Positions 63,736-64,000 of a stretch of DNA of 64,000 nt are shown here, piece by piece (position 1 is the stretch's first letter; every line of letters begins with the position of its first letter). The notes beneath the pieces are model-generated. The model was not told where the DNA came from. It made no database searches and worked only from the letters and a program-made list of their open reading frames with translations. The DNA is from Saprospiraceae bacterium (lineage in GTDB: Bacteria; Bacteroidota; Bacteroidia; Chitinophagales; Saprospiraceae), in the NCBI GenBank assembly GCA_026986005.1, contig JALSPK010000194.1:1-64000 (forward strand). Direction: 5' to 3'. A program made the translations under genes and the position numbers.

Positions 63736-64000
63736 CATTTACATCCCAACTGCTTTAATTCTTATTGGCACAAAATTAGCTGGTTTATATACTAAATTTC
63801 AAAGATTATTAAGCTTTAACAAGGAGTCAAATAATACAAATATTCAGAAAAGTCTAAAAATATTAGTTTTTTTTCGTTAAAATATTTTAAACAAACAAAA
63901 AAAAGTTTTATTATTGTGGTGTGAGTTTGAAATTATTTCAATTCACAGGGCATATTATGATAGTTTTAATGATTCATAATTTTTAAGTTAAATAAAAAAT
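63736..64000. other. right-edge intergenic region
   Basis: The last 265 bp are AT-rich with no open frame of note, no clear hairpin and no TANNTTTG box that I could find. It probably holds the promoter of a gene beyond the window. Confidence 0.3.

Noticed and set aside
1-64000. tRNA, rRNA, IS or prophage genes
   Set aside because: I looked for T-loop-like GTTCGA patterns, rRNA blocks, transposase motifs and phage genes and saw none that I could support.

Overview
The window is a strongly AT-rich chromosomal segment from a member of the Bacteroidota. The support is a set of lineage traits: C-terminal type IX secretion (T9SS) sorting domains, a TonB-dependent receptor with an N-terminal carboxypeptidase-like domain, a FecR anti-sigma factor, a DUF4249 lipoprotein, a BatA-type membrane protein, FKBP lipoproteins, and promoters of the TTG-N(17-23)-TANNTTTG type. 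Shine-Dalgarno sequences are generally absent before start codons. I lean towards a Saprospiria-like environmental lineage, but no marker here proves it. I see no rRNA, tRNA, CRISPR array, transposase or prophage gene.

Layout. 1-6554 (minus): a TonB-dependent receptor, a T9SS-exported parallel beta-helix protein and a secreted repeat protein that runs off the left edge, probably an outer-membrane glycan-handling cluster without SusD. 7060-9565 (plus): two tandem DEAD-box RNA helicases. 9569-18278 (minus): a capsule/exopolysaccharide block with a Wzi-like barrel, a HAD phosphatase, a Wzc-like tyrosine kinase, a Wza-like export lipoprotein, a priming sugar transferase and a UDP-GlcNAc 2-epimerase. 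A 0.6-kb array of 9-10 bp TACGAAGG-type units interrupts this block. 18471-24194: a double-OmpA protein, ornithine aminotransferase, lipoproteins, a GNAT enzyme, and FecR and DUF4249 genes that lack their usual receptor. 24589-35968: a T9SS subtilase, cytidine deaminase, two Wzx-type flippases, YaaA, a small kinase, a helix-hairpin-helix/outer-membrane-barrel protein, a two-gene coiled-coil membrane module and a thioesterase. 36094-51649: mostly housekeeping genes (purE, ftsX, kdsA, an exonuclease, fumC, a BatA/pseudo-dihydroorotase pair, recN, fabI and an AmpG-like transporter). 51650-52180: intergenic repeats with REP-like palindromes. 52181-63735: DHH phosphoesterase, paired FKBP lipoproteins, prfB with its programmed frameshift, a CocE-type hydrolase, an AI-2E family permease, dihydroorotase, a disulfide oxidoreductase next to a free-standing ThrRS editing domain, an unknown secreted protein and MarC.

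How it works together: the capsule block, the flippases and kdsA point to an elaborate cell surface, and several T9SS substrates use the same envelope. Many convergent gene pairs abut with only 2-5 bp between stop codons. Several start codons can be corrected because a TANNTTTG promoter element lies inside the longest possible reading frame. The least explained items are the TACGAAGG array, two promoter-plus-terminator units that look like small RNAs (16989-17072 plus; 21709-21839 minus), the stand-alone ThrRS editing domain, the metal-ligand-less dihydroorotase, and an AmpG-like transporter with a beta-rich insert.
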